Source: Candidatus Bathyarchaeota archaeon (GTDB taxonomy: Archaea; Thermoproteota; Bathyarchaeia; Bathyarchaeales; Bathycorpusculaceae). Taken from it: DNA of 5,785 nt. The notes beneath the pieces were generated by a model. That model worked only from the letters and a program-made list of their open reading frames with translations, ran no database searches and was not told where the DNA came from. The first letter of the stretch is position 1. Every line of letters starts with the position of its first letter. Position numbers and translations under genes: made by a program. The DNA lies in NCBI GenBank assembly GCA_016649625.1, contig JAENXI010000069.1, forward strand, positions 1-5,785, given 5' to 3'. This document shows, piece after piece, positions 4,159 through 5,785 of this stretch.

Positions 4159-4896
4159 ATGCAAAATTTGGCCAGAAAAAAAAGACAAAAAAGAGGTTAT
4201 CCAGTAGCCCTTCTGATAGGGATTGAAGACAACCAGATAACTATTTGGAAAATATTTAGTCAAATCGCTAAATTCGATAAAGTTTTTCCTTTTGAAGGAT
4301 TTAAAAAAGATTCAAAAGCTAACTATAACTTTTTTGAGACATTAATAGATGCTATAAGACCAAGTCTTAAAGAGGGAATTAAAAGTGTAATTATTTCAAC
4401 TCCTTCAAAAACAAAATATGCTGATGTTTTAATTTCACATATAAAACTACACCATTCTTGGCTAAACCATGGAAACAGCAAGGTTTCTTTCTCACAAATA
4501 ATAGGATCAACTAGTACAAAGGAAAAAGTAGGATCGTTAATAAAAAATAATGAATTTCAAAAACTTATTTCAGAAACGGCTATTAGAGAAACAGATAATC
4601 TAATATCAATATTAGATAGAAGTCTTGCGTCCTCTAATTCACAAAACCAAATCTTGTTTTCTTTTGAAGAGATCCGTAAACTATTCTTTGATAACCAAAA
4701 AAATGATTTTAAACCAGAATACATTCTATTAACTGACATATACCTAAAAGATTGTAAATATAAAAATCAACTAAATAGAATTTTACAAATTGCAAAAAAT
4801 CAAAAAGTTAAGACAAGAGTAATTTTAAATCAGTTACCTGCGGGTAAAAGATTAACTCAATTAGGAGGATTAGTTTGTTTAATAAAAACAAATTAA
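4159..4896 (+). CDS. eRF1/Pelota-like protein lacking GGQ and the N-terminal domain
   Basis: A 245-residue protein with the middle and C-terminal domains of the eRF1/Pelota family. YPVALLIGIEDNQITIWKI (14-32) opens the middle domain, followed by GIKSVIISTPSKTKYADVL (73-91) and KLHHSWL (96-102), comparable to the GPGPTKEEF and LHHEL parts of eRF1. ETDNLISILDRSLAS (144-158) leads into the L7Ae-like third domain with YILLTDIYLKD (188-198), and the protein ends with LTQLGGLVCLI, the family's GGIAAIL-type ending. The GGQ peptide-release motif is absent from the expected loop (47-58), and the Sm-like or NIKS domain of Pelota or eRF1 is missing. A role in ribosome rescue or quality control, Vms1-like or Pelota-like, is inferred. 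The basic N-terminus (ARKKRQKR, 5-12) may contact RNA. The start is ATG 4159, with TTTAAA at 4097-4102 as a possible TATA box. It converges on the HisA-like gene. Confidence 0.68.
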   Translation: MQNLARKKRQKRGYPVALLIGIEDNQITIWKIFSQIAKFDKVFPFEGFKKDSKANYNFFETLIDAIRPSLKEGIKSVIISTPSKTKYADVLISHIKLHHSWLNHGNSKVSFSQIIGSTSTKEKVGSLIKNNEFQKLISETAIRETDNLISILDRSLASSNSQNQILFSFEEIRKLFFDNQKNDFKPEYILLTDIYLKDCKYKNQLNRILQIAKNQKVKTRVILNQLPAGKRLTQLGGLVCLIKTN

Positions 4897-4898
4897 AT

Positions 4899-4920
4899 CT
4901 AAAAAACCAATATTTTTTAG
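4899..4920. terminator. Bidirectional terminator hairpin between convergent genes
   Basis: CTAAAAAA and TTTTTTAG form a perfect 8-base inverted repeat around a six-base loop (CCAATA). The T6 run serves the Pelota-like gene on the plus strand, and the A6 run gives T6 for the HisA-like gene on the minus strand. The right arm contains the HisA-like stop codon. Confidence 0.55.
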
Positions 4921-5654
4921 TATGTCATCAGGTTCTTTTGTCTTAATTCTGTAAAACTAATTTTATTTGAGTATAATGCAGTTCCTAATAAAACTCCAGA
5001 AACACCAAGATTTTTTAGCTCAATCAAATCAGGTATACCTCTTATTCCACCGCCTACAAATACATCAAACTCAAATTTTTCCATAATTTTATCTATTAAT
5101 TGAGTATTCACACCATTTTCACTACCTACCCTCATTAAATCTAAAACTATAATTTGGGAAACTCCAAAACTCTCAATAGTTTTCAAAAAAGTAAATGGGT
5201 TGTGGATTTCTTTGAGATTAAAATTGTTTAACATTTTGTCTCCTTTTAAATCAAGGCTTACAATAATTCTATTCTTTCCAAAAAGCTTAACAGCTTCTTT
5301 CAAAAAACTTATAGAGGTCAAAGTTTCAGTTCCAACAATAACTTTTCTAACATTTTTATTAAAGAGACAAGTAGCTAATTCCTTATTTTTAACACCTGCA
5401 TCGACTAACAACTCAATTCTTGAATTATCTCGAATCTTCTCTAAAACTTCAAAGTTTGTTTGATTTTTATCGATTGAATCCAAATCTGCCAAATAAATTT
5501 CTTTAAATCCCAATTTTTCAAGGGTAAATACTGTATCTATCGGATTGCTGGAGTTAAATAGTGTACTTTTAAGTAATTGATAGTCAGTTCGTCTTCCTCC
5601 TTTTGCATGAACTACCTTTTTATTTAGAATATCGATAACGGGAATAATCTTCAT
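4917..5654 (-). CDS. HisA-like (beta/alpha)8 barrel protein, COG1411 type
   Basis: A 245-residue barrel protein related to phosphoribosylformimino-AICAR ribotide isomerase (HisA). MKIIPVIDILNKKVVHAKGG (1-20) has the strand-1 Asp (D8); YLADLDSID (54-62) and VSLDLKGD (132-139) carry further acidic residues. VFVGGGIRG (198-206) and VLLGTALY (221-228) are the phosphate-binding loops. The VVHAKGGRRTDYQ variant, and LDLMRVGSENG (171-181) in place of HisA's DGTL region, point to the HisA-related archaeal family (COG1411) rather than true HisA. Its reaction is not established to my knowledge. It is found in archaea and other organisms with methanopterin-type C1 cofactors, so a role in cofactor synthesis is possible. 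No other his gene lies beside it. The start is ATG 5654, with TTTTATAAC at 5672-5680 on the minus strand about 22 bases upstream. True HisA is the main alternative. Confidence 0.8.
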   Translation of the reverse strand: MKIIPVIDILNKKVVHAKGGRRTDYQLLKSTLFNSSNPIDTVFTLEKLGFKEIYLADLDSIDKNQTNFEVLEKIRDNSRIELLVDAGVKNKELATCLFNKNVRKVIVGTETLTSISFLKEAVKLFGKNRIIVSLDLKGDKMLNNFNLKEIHNPFTFLKTIESFGVSQIIVLDLMRVGSENGVNTQLIDKIMEKFEFDVFVGGGIRGIPDLIELKNLGVSGVLLGTALYSNKISFTELRQKNLMTY

Positions 5655-5671
5655 TTTTTATTCACTATTTA

Positions 5672-5684
5672 GTTATAAAATATT
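5672..5684 (-). promoter_or_regulatory. TATA box of the HisA-like gene
   Basis: AATATTTTATAAC on the minus strand is centred about 24 bases before ATG 5654, matching a leaderless archaeal promoter. No Shine-Dalgarno site is seen in front of the start. Confidence 0.5.
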
Positions 5685-5696
5685 AAGTTTAGACAA

Positions 5697-5712
5697 CATT
5701 TGTATACAAATG
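5697..5712. promoter_or_regulatory. Perfect 16-base palindrome between divergent genes
   Basis: CATTTGTATACAAATG equals its reverse complement. It sits just upstream of both TATA-like elements: 43 bases from the HisA-like start on the minus side and 34 from ATG 5746 on the plus side. A dimeric regulator could act on both genes from here. The regulator is unknown. Confidence 0.5.
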
Positions 5713-5713
5713 C

Positions 5714-5726
5714 TATTATACATATA
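5714..5726 (+). promoter_or_regulatory. TATA box of the gene starting at 5746
   Basis: TATTATACATATA is centred about 26 bases before ATG 5746. With no Shine-Dalgarno site between, a leaderless transcript is likely. Confidence 0.45.
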
Positions 5727-5745
5727 ATATTCATAGAACATATTC

Positions 5746-5785
5746 ATGTCCAAGACAAAAGAGTTTCTAAACACACAACATAATC
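5746..5785 (+). CDS. Probable start of a gene cut by the window end
   Basis: ATG 5746 opens a frame of 13 codons (MSKTKEFLNTQHN) with no stop before the window ends. A TATA-like element at the right distance supports a real leaderless start. The fragment is too short to identify, and a chance open frame of this length is possible. Confidence 0.4.
   Translation, partial: MSKTKEFLNTQHN

Noticed and set aside
4066..4263. Minus-strand open frame overlapping the start of the Pelota-like gene
   Set aside because: No recognisable motif, and it lies over the divergent promoter and the N-terminus of a better supported gene.
4557..4739. Minus-strand open frame inside the Pelota-like gene
   Set aside because: Wholly antisense to a recognisable eRF1-family sequence.
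5200..5463. Plus-strand open frame of 87 codons inside the HisA-like gene
   Set aside because: Antisense to a clear (beta/alpha)8 barrel gene.

Overview
The window looks like a chromosomal segment of an AT-rich archaeon, most likely a thaumarchaeon (Nitrososphaerota). The signs are seen in sequence or inferred. There are TATA-like boxes about 25 bases upstream of start codons with little or no leader, oligo-T terminators, a stand-alone tandem Lrp/AsnC ligand-binding protein, an eRF1/Pelota-family protein, a HisA-related protein of the archaeal COG1411 type, and a beta-CASP RNA-processing nuclease. The lineage comes from recall of protein style, not from a search.

Layout. Positions 1-318 hold the 3' end of a beta-CASP metallo-beta-lactamase nuclease gene, followed by an oligo-T terminator. 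Positions 377-1979 hold a compact plus-strand operon. It starts with a TATA-like box and a perfect 8-4-8 inverted repeat that looks like an ArsR-family operator. Then come an ArsR repressor with a Cys-rich tail, a ferredoxin-like protein, a small eight-cysteine zinc-ribbon protein, and a YgbA-type protein of the 'nitrous oxide-stimulated promoter' family. The genes are spaced by 2 bases or overlap, and the internal genes have Shine-Dalgarno-like sites.

Positions 2042-2446 (minus) encode a zinc-ribbon protein of unknown function. A 248-base divergent intergenic region follows, with two near-identical 14-base palindromes 158 bases apart; the second sits at the promoter of the tandem RAM protein (2695-3198, plus). 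A thioredoxin-like protein (3239-3562) and a coiled-coil protein (3658-4014) lie on the minus strand. The coiled-coil gene is divergent from a Pelota/eRF1-like protein lacking GGQ (4159-4896, plus). That gene converges, across a short hairpin, on the HisA-like gene (4917-5654, minus). A 16-base perfect palindrome lies between the HisA-like gene and the probable start of another plus-strand gene at 5746, which runs off the window.

The most interesting part is the 377-1979 operon. All four proteins are rich in cysteines. The last belongs to a family that in enterobacteria is controlled by the nitric-oxide sensor NsrR, and the first is a candidate redox or metal sensor with its own operator. The inferred role is an archaeal response to nitrosative or redox stress, or Fe-S cluster maintenance. 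No hybrid cluster protein or NO reductase gene is present in the window. No tRNA, rRNA, CRISPR array or insertion sequence was recognised, and no gene-free stretch exceeds 300 bases.
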